Shown: positions 1 through 13,287, numbered from the stretch's first letter. The stretch is 64,000 bases of DNA from Kribbella turkmenica (GCF_004348725.1 NZ_SMKR01000002.1:1-64000), one strand, 5' to 3'. Program-made: numbers and translations. Notes: a model not told the origin generated them from the letters alone.

Positions 1-1
1 C

Positions 2-1219
2 CGCAGGACCGTGCTCGGTGCGCTCGCCGCCGGACTGCCCACGGCGGCTGCGACCGGCTGGCCCACCACGGCGGCCGCCGCTGACACACTGGGCGGCATG
101 CGTCCGCACCCGGCTCCACGACCGGTCGCTCCGGTGAACGCCGAGGTCGCCGCCGCTCACAGCGCCGCGTACAAGACGCTGCCGGACGTGGTCGTCGGTG
201 TCGACGTCGAGGACCTGATGAAGATCCACACCGCGGCCGACGCCGAGGCACTTCGCCCGCAACTGGTCGCCCAGGTGTGGAAGGACACCGGCGTGCTGCC
301 GACCGGTCTGCCGACGCTACGACGCGACGTCGGTGTGCCGGCCGAGTTGCCGCCCCTGACCGGCGTACGGCGCTACGACCGGCTCGAGATCGCAATGCCG
401 TTCGGGTACGTCGCCACGGTGTTCGTCGTGGAGCCGGAGCGGCGTACGCACCGGCGGGTCGCCTTCTACCACAACGGGCACGGTGAACCGCTGGACACGT
501 TGCAGCGGGTGACCCAGGGGCTGCTGGACCACGGCTACGTCGTCCTGCTGTTCGCCATGCCGTTCTACCACTGGAACCCGAAGACCCTGCAGGACCCGGT
601 CGACCCGGCCGTGCAGCAGCAGCCGTCGCACAACGACCTCAACCTGTGGGAGTCGGCGACGTACTCACCGCTGGCGCTGTTCCTGGAGCCGCTCGCGGTG
701 GCGATGAACCACGTCCAGGCGGCGTACCGGCCGTCGTCGGTGCAGATGATCGGGCTGTCCGGCGGTGGCTGGGCGACGACGATCTACCCGGCCCTCGATC
801 CGCGGATCACCCGGTCGTACCCGACCGCGGGCTCACTGCCGTTCTTCGTCCGGCCGGGATCGCCGAAGCCGAGCCCGACCCGCGGGGACTGGGAGCAGCG
901 CGCGGACAAGCAGCCCGGGTTCTACGGCCTGGCCGACTTCCCGGACATCTACGCGCTCGGGGCCGTCGGGCGGCACCGCCGGCAGATGCAGATTCTCAAC
1001 CGGTTCGACGACTGCTGCTTCAACGGCGTCGGCCATCGCGCGTACGAGGCCGCCGTACGGCACCGGATCTCGCTGATCGGCACCGATGCCGAGAGCAACG
1101 AGACAGACGGGCACTGGGAGCTCCTGGAGGACGCCACCCACGGCGACCACACGATCAGCCCCTACGCCCTGTCGGTCATCCTCTGGGACCTCGACACCCA
1201 CTGCGCCCATCTTCCCTGA
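2..1219 (+). CDS. Secreted alpha/beta hydrolase, 5'-truncated by window edge
   Basis: The frame is open to the window edge. Its first visible residues, R-R-T-V-L-G followed by an Ala-rich hydrophobic stretch, are the middle of a twin-arginine signal peptide, so the true start lies upstream of base 1. About 405 residues are visible. Counting from the GTG at base 11, a nucleophile elbow G-L-S-G-G-G-W puts the serine near residue 250, and an Asp-Gly-His pair near the C-terminus (DATHGDH) could supply the catalytic His. This supports a serine alpha/beta hydrolase acting outside the cell. The substrate is not evident. Its neighbourhood of pectin enzymes suggests an ester on a plant polysaccharide, but that is inference. 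It converges on a GH28 gene across a long hairpin. Confidence 0.75.
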   Translation, partial: RRTVLGALAAGLPTAAATGWPTTAAAADTLGGMRPHPAPRPVAPVNAEVAAAHSAAYKTLPDVVVGVDVEDLMKIHTAADAEALRPQLVAQVWKDTGVLPTGLPTLRRDVGVPAELPPLTGVRRYDRLEIAMPFGYVATVFVVEPERRTHRRVAFYHNGHGEPLDTLQRVTQGLLDHGYVVLLFAMPFYHWNPKTLQDPVDPAVQQQPSHNDLNLWESATYSPLALFLEPLAVAMNHVQAAYRPSSVQMIGLSGGGWATTIYPALDPRITRSYPTAGSLPFFVRPGSPKPSPTRGDWEQRADKQPGFYGLADFPDIYALGAVGRHRRQMQILNRFDDCCFNGVGHRAYEAAVRHRISLIGTDAESNETDGHWELLEDATHGDHTISPYALSVILWDLDTHCAHLP

Positions 1220-1246
1220 GCCTTCCCTCCGACCGGATCTCCCCCC

Positions 1247-1322
1247 GGGACCGGGGACACCATCTGGGGACCTCGGACATGTCGTGCTATGTCCTAGGTC
1301 CCCATTTGGTGTTCCAGGTCCC
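1247..1322. terminator. Long imperfect hairpin between convergent genes
   Basis: Two arms of about 34 bases face each other around an 8-base loop at 1281-1288. From the loop outward the paired blocks are GGACAT/ATGTCC, TGGGGACCT/AGGTCCCCA, GGGACACCA/TGGTGTTCC (one wobble) and GGGACC/GGTCCC, separated by one- or two-base mismatches. It lies between the stop of the alpha/beta hydrolase and the stop of a convergent GH28 gene, so a bidirectional terminator is the simplest reading. The stem is much longer than usual for that role. Confidence 0.7.
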
Positions 1323-1349
1323 GACCGGCGGGAGGGCGGGGGTGAGGAG

Positions 1350-2639
1350 TCAGCGGAGTTGGTGGACGTCGGTGATAGGGTGGGTATTGACGGTGACGTT
1401 GTCGAAGGTGAGGGCGGCGTGCTGGACGGTGCTGGGGAGGTCGACGGTGAAGCTGCAGTCGACCAGGCGGAAGTTCTTGATGGTAGAGCGGCGGTAGCCG
1501 CGGAGCATCAGCGCGTTGCGGGCGTGGCCGACGGTGACATCGCGGAGCTCGACGTTGCGGACGACCGGCGTCAGCGGGCCGGTGTCGCCCTCGCCGCGGT
1601 GGAAGTTGCACTGGACAACTTCCTTCAGCAGGTTGGAGATGGTGATGTCGCGCAGGTAGACGTTCTCCGCGAACCCGCCGCGGACCGAGTTGGTCTTGAT
1701 GTAGAGACCGAAGTACAGCGCAGGCCCGCCGATCGAGCAATCCCGGACGAAGACGTTGCGAACCCCGCCGGTCATGTCCGAGCCGAGGGTGATCGCGCCG
1801 TACTTCACCCGCATCACGCAGTTCTCGATCAGGATGTCTTCCGACGGCACGTTGATCAGCAACCCGTCCGCCTCCCGGCCCGATTTGATCGCGATGCAGT
1901 CGTCGCCGGCGTCGAACGTGCAGCCGCGGATCACCACCGACCGGCAGGACTCGACGTCCACGCCGTCGTTGTTCGGTCCCTGGCTGTCGATGACGACGTC
2001 CTGCACAGTCACGTTCCGGCACAGGACCGGGTGGACCTGCCAGAACGGCGACCGCACGATCGTCACCGCCTCGATCAGCACGTTCGTGCACTCGTAGGGC
2101 TGGATGAAACTCGACCGCAGGTGATGCCCCGGTCCGTACACCCGCTCGGCCAGCGGTACGCCGAACGCGCTCTGGTCCCGCAGGTCGGTGAAGTCCTCGT
2201 CGCACTGGTGGAACCATCCCCACCAGCTGTCCCAGCCTGCCTGTCCGTCGAGCGTGCCCGATCCGGTGACCGCGATGTCGGTGCAGCCGTAGGCGTAGAC
2301 GAACGGCGAGTAGTTCAGCACCTCCAGGCCTTCGTACCGCGTCTTGACGATCGGAAGGTAGTCGGCCGGGTCCGTGCTGAAGAGCAAGGTGCCGACCACG
2401 TGCAGGTTGACGTACGACTTCAGGTGAACGGCGCCGGTGAGGAACGTCCCCTCCGGCACCACCACCCGCCCGCCGCCGGCCGCATGACAGGCCTCGATCG
2501 CCGCGCGCACAGCCTTCGAAGCATCCGTCCGCCCATCACCGACGGCGCCGTACGCCGTGATCGGGAAGTCGGCGTCCGGGAAGCTCGGTGCCTGCACGTC
2601 CGCGAGGATCCTGTCGGCATCCGGCCAGCCGACGGTCAC
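1350..2639 (-). CDS. GH28 family glycosidase lacking a signal peptide
   Basis: This 429-residue right-handed beta-helix protein belongs to glycoside hydrolase family 28 (polygalacturonases and relatives). The aspartates of the family active site are visible as NNDG (Asp225) and GDD (Asp246, Asp247). The usual Gly-His-Gly is replaced by Lys-Tyr-Gly around residue 280, and the usual RIK motif reads YIK. The start is a GTG whose GTGA overlaps the stop of the upstream GH28 gene, indicating translational coupling. The protein begins directly at what is the mature region of its paralogues, with no Tat or Sec signal, so it probably acts in the cytoplasm on imported oligosaccharides. It is the last gene of a three-gene GH28 run. 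Confidence 0.85.
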   Translation of the reverse strand: MTVGWPDADRILADVQAPSFPDADFPITAYGAVGDGRTDASKAVRAAIEACHAAGGGRVVVPEGTFLTGAVHLKSYVNLHVVGTLLFSTDPADYLPIVKTRYEGLEVLNYSPFVYAYGCTDIAVTGSGTLDGQAGWDSWWGWFHQCDEDFTDLRDQSAFGVPLAERVYGPGHHLRSSFIQPYECTNVLIEAVTIVRSPFWQVHPVLCRNVTVQDVVIDSQGPNNDGVDVESCRSVVIRGCTFDAGDDCIAIKSGREADGLLINVPSEDILIENCVMRVKYGAITLGSDMTGGVRNVFVRDCSIGGPALYFGLYIKTNSVRGGFAENVYLRDITISNLLKEVVQCNFHRGEGDTGPLTPVVRNVELRDVTVGHARNALMLRGYRRSTIKNFRLVDCSFTVDLPSTVQHAALTFDNVTVNTHPITDVHQLR

Positions 2640-4045
2640 AGGAGCTGGGCCGGGTCGGTGATCAACTGCCCGTTGACCGTGAAGTTCTGGAACGACAGGT
2701 CGACGTCGCGGATCGTGCTGGCCCGGTCGACGGTGAAGTCGCAGTCGATCAGGCGGAAGTCCTGGATCGGCGACCGTGGATAGCCCTGGGCGAAGAAGGC
2801 GCCGCGGGCATGGTCGACGGTGACATTGCGCAGCTCGACGTTGCGCACCCGCGGAGTCAACGGACCGATGTCGCCCTCGCTGCGGTAGAAATCGCAGGAG
2901 GCGACCTCCTTGGTGAGGTTCGAGATCCGCAGGTTGTTCAGGTAGATGTTCTCGGCGTAGCCGCCGCGCACCGAGTTCGTCTTGATGTACAGGCCGAAGT
3001 ACAGGTTCGGGCTGCCGATCGTGCAGTTGCGGACGAAGACGTTGCGCACCCCACCGGTCATCTCGCTGCCGATGGTGATCGCGCCGTACCGGACGTTCAT
3101 CGTGCAGTCCTCGATCAGGATGTTCTCCGACGGGACGTTCACCCGCAGCCCGTCGGTGCCGCGACCGGACTTGATCGCGATGCAGTCGTCGCCGCAGTCG
3201 AACGTGCAGCCGCGGATCACGACGTACTGCGAACACTCGGGGTCGATACCGTCGTTGTTCGGGCCGCGGCTGTCGATGTGCACTCCGCGGACGGTGATGT
3301 TGCGCGACCGCACCGGGTGGATCTCCCAGAACGGCGACCGGACGATCTTCACGCCGTCGATCAACACGTTGCGGCAGGAGTAGGTCTCGATGAACGCGGC
3401 CCGCAGGAAGTGGCCGGTGCCGAAGACCCGGTCCTCGACCGGTACGCCGTCCTCGGCCATGGCATGCAGGGCCTTCGCGTCGTTGCTGGACGGGCCGACC
3501 CACGACCACCAGGTCTCCCAGGTCGCCTGACCGTCCAGCGTGCCGGTGCCGGTGACGGCGATGTTCTCGCAGTCGCGGGCGTAGATGAGTGGCGAGTAGT
3601 TCATGCACTCGACGCCCTCGAAGCGGGTCAGGACGACCGGCAGGTACTGCGCCGGGTCGGCGCTGAACAGCAGCGTCGCGCCCTCGGACACGTGCAGGTT
3701 GACGTTGGACCTCAGGTGGATCGCGCCGGTGAGGAACGTGCCGGCCGGTACGACGACCCGGCCGCCACCTGCTCGGTGGCAGGCTTCGATCGCCGTGCGG
3801 ATGGCGGCGGTCGCATCGGTGCCCCCGTCGGCGATCGCGCCGTACCGGGTGATCGGGAAATCGCGGGCCGGGAAGTGCGGCGGCTGGGTCCTGCGCAGGA
3901 TGTCGCCGACCTGGCCCCAGCCAGGCCCGGAAGGACCGTCGGCCGCGGCTGCCGGGACGGCGCCGAGAGCGGCACCAGCCGCCGGCGCGAGGGCAGCGCC
4001 GGCGGTGAGCCGGAGGAAGTTCTTGCGGGTGAAGGGTTCGTGCAC
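2636..4045 (-). CDS. Tat-secreted GH28 family glycosidase
   Basis: The product is 469 residues with an N-terminal FTRKNFLRL segment followed by an Ala-rich hydrophobic stretch, which resembles a Tat signal with Lys in place of the second Arg. The rest is a GH28 beta-helix. Active-site aspartates are present (NNDG, Asp265; GDD, Asp286 and Asp287). The canonical His of GHG is Tyr320 (RYG), and the RIK Arg is Tyr353 (YIK). The start chosen is the second of two adjacent GTG codons, five bases after AAGGAG. It lies 14 bases downstream of the 4060-5502 gene and overlaps the next gene by GTGA. It likely cleaves a pectic backbone or side chain outside the cell. The exact linkage is uncertain because of the altered active site. 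Confidence 0.85.
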   Translation of the reverse strand: MHEPFTRKNFLRLTAGAALAPAAGAALGAVPAAAADGPSGPGWGQVGDILRRTQPPHFPARDFPITRYGAIADGGTDATAAIRTAIEACHRAGGGRVVVPAGTFLTGAIHLRSNVNLHVSEGATLLFSADPAQYLPVVLTRFEGVECMNYSPLIYARDCENIAVTGTGTLDGQATWETWWSWVGPSSNDAKALHAMAEDGVPVEDRVFGTGHFLRAAFIETYSCRNVLIDGVKIVRSPFWEIHPVRSRNITVRGVHIDSRGPNNDGIDPECSQYVVIRGCTFDCGDDCIAIKSGRGTDGLRVNVPSENILIEDCTMNVRYGAITIGSEMTGGVRNVFVRNCTIGSPNLYFGLYIKTNSVRGGYAENIYLNNLRISNLTKEVASCDFYRSEGDIGPLTPRVRNVELRNVTVDHARGAFFAQGYPRSPIQDFRLIDCDFTVDRASTIRDVDLSFQNFTVNGQLITDPAQLL

Positions 4046-4059
4046 CACGTCTCCTTGAG

Positions 4060-5502
4060 CTAGTTGTCGACCCGGGCGCCGTTGATCCAGACCTGCTCGA
4101 GACGGAGGTCCTCGACGTACTGGATCGAGTTCGCCTCCTCCATGCCGTCGAACCGGCAGGCGTGCAGCCGGATGCCGCGGAGCGCGTCGTCGGCCAGGCC
4201 GAGCAGGTTCAGGGCCCGCGGCGCGGAGGCCGCGGTCAGGTGGGTGATGGTGATGCCGTGCACGTCCGGCGGGTAGTCGCCGGTGATCACGTTCGCGTAG
4301 TTCAGCACGATCTCGATCACCGCGTCCGCGGCCCGCCCGACGGTCACCCGCCGTACGTCGATGTTCGCGATCGTGCCGCCGCGGTTCGGGTTGCTCTTGA
4401 TCCGGATCGCGCGTTCCAGCCGCGGGCTGCTCATCCGGCAGTCCCGGACGAAGATGTCCATCACGCCACCGGTGGTCTCGCTGCCGGCGGTGACCCCGCC
4501 GTTGCCGTCGGCCATCTCGCAGTCGCGGACGACGGCGTACCGGGTGGGCACGTTCACCCGGCGGCCGTCGGCGTCCTTGCCGGCCTTGAACGCGATGCAG
4601 TCGTCGCCGGTGGAGATCGTGCAGCGCTCGATCAGCACGTCGGTGCAGGACTCCGGGTCGATGCCGTCGTTGTTCGGCCCGTGCGGGCTGTCGACGGTCA
4701 CGCCGCGGACGGTGACGTTGCGGCACAGCACCGGGTGGAGGTTCCACATCGGCGAGTCCTTGACGGTGATGTCCTCGAGGAGGATGTTCTGGCAGCGGTT
4801 GAACTGCAGCAGGTTCGGCCGGAGGTGGTGGCCCTCGCCGAACACCCGCTCCTCGACCGGCACGCCGTCCTCGGCCATCGCGAGCAGCAGCGTCTTGTCG
4901 GGGCCTTCGTTCGGCGGCGGGCCGCCGGTCCAGTCCCACCAGTGCGTCTCGTCCGCACGGCCGTCGAGCACGCCGGATCCGGTGACCGCGATGTTGCGCT
5001 GGCGGTAGGCGTAGACGAAGGGGGAGTAGTTGTAGCACTCCGTGCCTTCGTACCGCGTCGGCACGACCGGCAGGTACGCCGCCGGGTCCTGGCTGAACGC
5101 CAGCCGCGACCCGGCCTCCAGGTGCAGGTCGACGTCGCTGAGCAGATGGACGGCACCGGTGCGGAAGTCACCGGCGGGTACGACGACGTGGCCGCCGCCG
5201 GACCGGTGACACGCCTCGATCGCGGCCCGGATCGCCGCCGTGCAGTCGGTCGCGTCGTCGCCGACCGCGCCGAAAGTGGTGATATCGAACCAGCGGTCGG
5301 GGAACTGCGGCGGCTTGATCCGGTCGAGGATCCGGGCGATCTGCGCGTCCGCGGCGGCCTCGTCAGGCAACGGTGCCGGCGCCGCGGTGGAGGCCGGTCC
5401 GGTCGAGGCGGCGGCCGGGGCGGTGCCGCCGCCTAGGACAGCGCCGGTGGCGAACGCTCCTGCGGTGAGGAGCACGGTGCGTCGACGGAGCTGCTCGGAC
5501 AT
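4060..5502 (-). CDS. Tat-secreted GH28 family glycosidase
   Basis: This 480-residue protein opens with RRRTVLLTAGAFATG, a clear twin-arginine signal, followed by a short Ala/Pro linker. It is the first gene of the three-gene minus-strand GH28 run. The ATG at 5502 is preceded by GGAGG at good spacing; an upstream in-frame ATG at 5550 lies inside the operator and is unlikely. Catalytic aspartates are Asp279 (NNDG) and Asp300/Asp301 (GDD). The family His is Asn334 (GNG), while RIK is kept (IRIKSN), so it is the closest of the four to a classical polygalacturonase around the Arg. Its promoter, facing the fourth GH28 gene, carries a LacI-type operator just after the -10 box. Confidence 0.87.
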   Translation of the reverse strand: MSEQLRRRTVLLTAGAFATGAVLGGGTAPAAASTGPASTAAPAPLPDEAAADAQIARILDRIKPPQFPDRWFDITTFGAVGDDATDCTAAIRAAIEACHRSGGGHVVVPAGDFRTGAVHLLSDVDLHLEAGSRLAFSQDPAAYLPVVPTRYEGTECYNYSPFVYAYRQRNIAVTGSGVLDGRADETHWWDWTGGPPPNEGPDKTLLLAMAEDGVPVEERVFGEGHHLRPNLLQFNRCQNILLEDITVKDSPMWNLHPVLCRNVTVRGVTVDSPHGPNNDGIDPESCTDVLIERCTISTGDDCIAFKAGKDADGRRVNVPTRYAVVRDCEMADGNGGVTAGSETTGGVMDIFVRDCRMSSPRLERAIRIKSNPNRGGTIANIDVRRVTVGRAADAVIEIVLNYANVITGDYPPDVHGITITHLTAASAPRALNLLGLADDALRGIRLHACRFDGMEEANSIQYVEDLRLEQVWINGARVDN

Positions 5503-5535
5503 ACGGCCTCCACGGGGCGGATCCTGACAACCGGA

Positions 5536-5549
5536 TGCAAACGATTGCA
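5536..5549. promoter_or_regulatory. LacI-type operator in the divergent GH28 promoter region
   Basis: The near-palindrome TGCAAACGATTGCA has a central CG as expected for LacI-family sites. It sits just downstream of the minus-strand -10 box and 34 bases before the ATG at 5502. Exactly the same 14 bases recur at 8166-8179 before the GH42 gene, and a LacI gene lies between the two. Confidence 0.75.
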
Positions 5550-5553
5550 ATCG

Positions 5554-5582
5554 ATCGTGCCCGGCGGTGGGCGAGGTGTCAA
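5554..5582 (-). promoter_or_regulatory. Promoter for the minus-strand GH28 operon
   Basis: On the minus strand TTGACA (5582-5577) is followed after 17 bases by CACGAT (5559-5554). The -35 is perfect and the -10 weak. The expected start of transcription falls at the edge of the operator at 5536-5549, so repressor binding would block initiation. Confidence 0.55.
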
Positions 5583-5602
5583 CGGCTCGGCGCGACCAAG
5601 TC

Positions 5603-5630
5603 TTGACTGGGCCGGGATCTCTTGGATACT
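5603..5630 (+). promoter_or_regulatory. Promoter for the plus-strand GH28 gene
   Basis: TTGACT at 5603-5608 and GATACT at 5625-5630 are 16 bases apart. A weaker operator-like site, TGCAAAGGTTTACC (5635-5648), follows the -10 box immediately and shares its left half with the operator at 5536-5549. Confidence 0.6.
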
Positions 5631-5677
5631 TGCGTGCAAAGGTTTACCCCGATCACCCGAACGGAAGGTGCCCGCCC

Positions 5678-7081
5678 ATGCATCCCACCCGCCGTCACAT
5701 TCTCGGACTGGGCCTCGGCGGGGTCGTTGCCGCAGGCATCGGTTCGCCCCTGTCCGCGGCCGCCGCCGACGACCGGGAGTGGTCGGTGCGATCCAGGATC
5801 CGCCCGCCGGGGTTCCGCGACGCCTGGTTCCCCATCACCGCCTACGGCGCCACGCCGGAGCGCGCGACCGCCGGTGTCAACCGTGCCGTCCTTGCCTGTC
5901 ACCAGTCCGGCGGCGGCCATGTCGTCGTACCGCCCGGCGTCTGGCACACCGGCGCGATCACCCTGCTCAGCAACGTCGACCTGCATCTGCAGGAGGGGGC
6001 GACGCTGCGCTTCAGCACGGACCCGGCCGACTACCTGCCGGTCGTCCGGACCCGCTGGCAGGCCGTCGAGGTCTACAACTACTCGCCGCTGATCCGTGCC
6101 GAGGGGCAGACCGACATCGCGATCACCGGCGCCGGTACGCTCGACGGCGCCGGCGACAACCAGCACTGGTGGTACTGGATCGGCAGTGGACAGTACGGCT
6201 GGCATCCCGGCCTGCCGAACCAGCGCGCCGACTGGGGCGAGCTCGAGCGGATGAACAACGAGCAGGTCCCGCTCGACCAGCGGGTCTTCGGCGAGGGGCA
6301 CTACCTGCGGCCGAGCTTCATCCAGCCGTTCCGCTGCACGAACGTGCTGATCGAGGGCGTCACCGTGCGCAACTCGCCGATGTGGACGATCCATCCCCTG
6401 GAGTGCCGCAACGTCACCGTCCGCGGTGTCACCGTCGACAACCTCGGCCCGAACGGCGACGGCTGCAACCCGGAGTCCTGCACCGACGTCCTGATCCGCG
6501 ACTGCACCTTCACGACGCACGACGACTGCATCGCGATCAAGTCCGGCCGGGACGCCGACGGCCGCCGGCTCGGCCTGCCGTCGCGCGGCATCATCGTCGA
6601 GGACTGCACCTTCGTCAGCGGCGGCGCCGCGGTCGCGATCGGCAGCGAGATGAGCGGCGGGGTCCAGGACGTCTGGGTCCGGCGCCTGCACATGCCGCCG
6701 GACCCGGCCGCCGAGGAGGCCTGGATGCAGTGGGTGCTGTGCGTGAAGTCGACCTCGACCCGCGGCGGGTACGTCCGCCACATCAGCGTGCACGACGTCG
6801 ACTCCCGGGCCTGGATGTATCGTCCTTTGGAGATCACCTTCAGCTACCAGGGTGGTGGCAACCAGACGCTGTTCCCCGACGTGCGGGACATCCGGTTCGA
6901 CCGGGTCCGGGTCGCGCGGGCCGAGCGGGCGTACCGGATGGTGGGAGCGGAGACTCGGCGGATTCGTTCCGTCGCGGTCACCAACAGCCGGTTCGACCAG
7001 GTCGCGGCGGAAGCTGTCGTACAGTACGCCGACGATGTGACGATCCGGAACGTGTGGATCGGAGACAGTCGGGTGGGGTGA
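5678..7081 (+). CDS. Tat-secreted GH28 family glycosidase, most divergent copy
   Basis: This is a 467-residue protein with TRRHILGLGLGGVVAAG, a twin-arginine signal, then a GH28 beta-helix. The start at 5678 was chosen because it places the Tat motif at the N-terminus; GGAAGG lies about nine bases upstream. Active-site aspartates are Asp261 (in GDGC rather than NDGI) and Asp282/Asp283 (HDD rather than GDD). The canonical His of GHG is Gly316, and the RIK Arg is Cys (LCVKST). These changes make ordinary polygalacturonase activity doubtful; a related exo-acting or side-chain specificity is more likely. It is divergent from the three other GH28 genes and 30 bases upstream of the LacI regulator, with which it is probably co-transcribed. 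Confidence 0.82.
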   Translation: MHPTRRHILGLGLGGVVAAGIGSPLSAAAADDREWSVRSRIRPPGFRDAWFPITAYGATPERATAGVNRAVLACHQSGGGHVVVPPGVWHTGAITLLSNVDLHLQEGATLRFSTDPADYLPVVRTRWQAVEVYNYSPLIRAEGQTDIAITGAGTLDGAGDNQHWWYWIGSGQYGWHPGLPNQRADWGELERMNNEQVPLDQRVFGEGHYLRPSFIQPFRCTNVLIEGVTVRNSPMWTIHPLECRNVTVRGVTVDNLGPNGDGCNPESCTDVLIRDCTFTTHDDCIAIKSGRDADGRRLGLPSRGIIVEDCTFVSGGAAVAIGSEMSGGVQDVWVRRLHMPPDPAAEEAWMQWVLCVKSTSTRGGYVRHISVHDVDSRAWMYRPLEITFSYQGGGNQTLFPDVRDIRFDRVRVARAERAYRMVGAETRRIRSVAVTNSRFDQVAAEAVVQYADDVTIRNVWIGDSRVG

Positions 7082-7111
7082 CGGCGCCCCGGCCCGTGGA
7101 GAAGGCGAGAG

Positions 7112-8125
7112 GTGAGCGTGGCGGAGCGGGTTCGGCTGATCGACGTGGCGCGCGAGGCGGGCACGTCGGTGTCGACCGTGTCCCGGGCGCTGAACGGTTC
7201 CGACCTGATCTCACCCGAGGTGGTCGCGCATGTACGCGCGGTCGCCGGGGAGCTGGGCTACCGCGCGGACAGACGGGCGCAGGAGTTCAAGCTGGGCCGG
7301 CCGCTGACGGTCGGGGTGACCGTCCCGGATCTGACGAACCCGTTTTTCTCCGAGGTGCTGAAGGGTCTCGCGGCCGCTGCCCGGGCCGGCGGCTACCGGC
7401 TGCTGATCGGGGAGAGCGGCGAGGACCCGGCGGAGGAGCTGCGACTCGTCGAGGAGCTTGTGGACCACTCCGGCGCGCTGGTGCTGTGCAGCTCCCGGCT
7501 GACCCGGGCCGGCCTGGAGAAGGCACTCGCGCTGCCGGTTCCGGTCGTGTGCATCAACCGCACGGTGAAGAACGCGGGCGTCGTCGCGATCGACTACCGC
7601 GCGGCGAGCCGGCTCCTGCTCGAGCACCTCACCGGTCTGGGCCATCGGCGGGTCCTGTACGTCGGCGGTCCGGCGACCTCCTGGTCGGACGGCGAGCGCC
7701 GGCGGACGTTGCGTCGTACGGCGCGCTCCCTCGACGTCACCCTGGACGAGATCGAGGGCGGCTGGGCCGGGCACCACGGCTACGACGCAGGGCCGACCGT
7801 ACTGCGCAGTCGCGCGACCGCCGTGATCACCTTCAACGACCTCGTCGGGGTCGGCCTGCTCAGCTGGCTGCTCGACAACGACGTCGACGTCCCGGCCGAG
7901 CTGTCCGTCGCCTCGTACGACGACATCCCCATCGCCGCCTACGCGCGCCCTCCGCTGACCTCGCTCCGCAACGAACGCGCGAAGTTGGGCGAGCTCGCCT
8001 GGCGGCAGCTGACCGCGCGTCTGGCCGGTGACGATTGGCCCGGCCCTGACCTTCTCGCACCGGAGCTGGTCGTCCGCGCGAGTACCGGCCCGGCCCGCCG
8101 TCGCGCCCGCATCCGCACCACCTGA
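7112..8125 (+). CDS. LacI family transcriptional regulator
   Basis: This 337-residue regulator has a LacI helix-turn-helix at about residues 8-27 (LIDVAREAGTSVSTVSRALN) followed by the YRADRRAQ hinge and a periplasmic-binding-protein-like sugar-sensing domain (TVGVTVPDLTNPFF onward, with SYDDIPIA near the end). Length is typical. GTG at 7112 is used; a GTG at 7118 is an alternative with a closer ribosome binding site. It sits between a GH28 gene and a GH42/GH2 pair. Identical LacI-type operators occur in both flanking promoter regions, so it most likely represses both the GH28 set and the galactosidase genes until a pectic oligosaccharide or galactose-type inducer binds. Confidence 0.9.
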   Translation: MSVAERVRLIDVAREAGTSVSTVSRALNGSDLISPEVVAHVRAVAGELGYRADRRAQEFKLGRPLTVGVTVPDLTNPFFSEVLKGLAAAARAGGYRLLIGESGEDPAEELRLVEELVDHSGALVLCSSRLTRAGLEKALALPVPVVCINRTVKNAGVVAIDYRAASRLLLEHLTGLGHRRVLYVGGPATSWSDGERRRTLRRTARSLDVTLDEIEGGWAGHHGYDAGPTVLRSRATAVITFNDLVGVGLLSWLLDNDVDVPAELSVASYDDIPIAAYARPPLTSLRNERAKLGELAWRQLTARLAGDDWPGPDLLAPELVVRASTGPARRRARIRTT

Positions 8126-8164
8126 CCTTGCCCCCAAACCTTCGTCCGCTTGTCGAATTGTCGT

Positions 8165-8180
8165 GTGCAAACGATTGCAC
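8165..8180. promoter_or_regulatory. LacI-type operator before the GH42 gene
   Basis: The sequence GTGCAAACGATTGCAC contains the same 14-base core as the site at 5536-5549, with matching G/C flanks that extend the inverted repeat. It overlaps a possible -35 element (TTGCAC, 8175-8180). Confidence 0.75.
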
Positions 8181-8203
8181 TGTAGGCGTCTGATCGGTTA
8201 ACT
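8175..8203 (+). promoter_or_regulatory. Possible promoter of the GH42-GH2 pair, leaderless
   Basis: TTGCAC (8175-8180), 17 bases, then TTAACT (8198-8203). Transcription would start at about 8210, essentially at the ATG at 8211. No Shine-Dalgarno sequence precedes that ATG, which fits a leaderless message. The -10 match is weak. Confidence 0.35.
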
Positions 8204-8210
8204 TCTACGC

Positions 8211-13194
<4,984 letters not shown>

Positions 13195-13221
13195 CTTCCC
13201 GCTGGCCAGTTCGAGGCTCTG

Positions 13222-13287
13222 CCCGCGGCCGGCGATGCGGGAGCGGACCGGATGGCTGCTCCCGACCGCTGACCGGGAGAAACTGTC
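13222..13287 (+). promoter_or_regulatory. Candidate attenuation leader with competing hairpins
   Basis: Four short segments can pair in alternative ways: CCCGC (13222-13226) with GCGGG (13237-13241); CGGGAGC (13238-13244) with GCTCCCG (13258-13264); and CTCCCG (13259-13264) with CGGGAG (13274-13279). The last segment contains the Shine-Dalgarno sequence eight bases before the ATG at 13288. Pairing 3:4 would hide it and pairing 2:3 would free it. GC-rich DNA makes such complementarity fairly easy by chance, so this is a hypothesis. Confidence 0.4.

Noticed and set aside
1086-2783. Long plus-strand frame opposite the GH28 genes
   Set aside because: It lies antisense to three well-supported GH28 reading frames and its translation is Val/Asp/Arg-rich without any domain; it is a mirror of the GC-biased codon positions.
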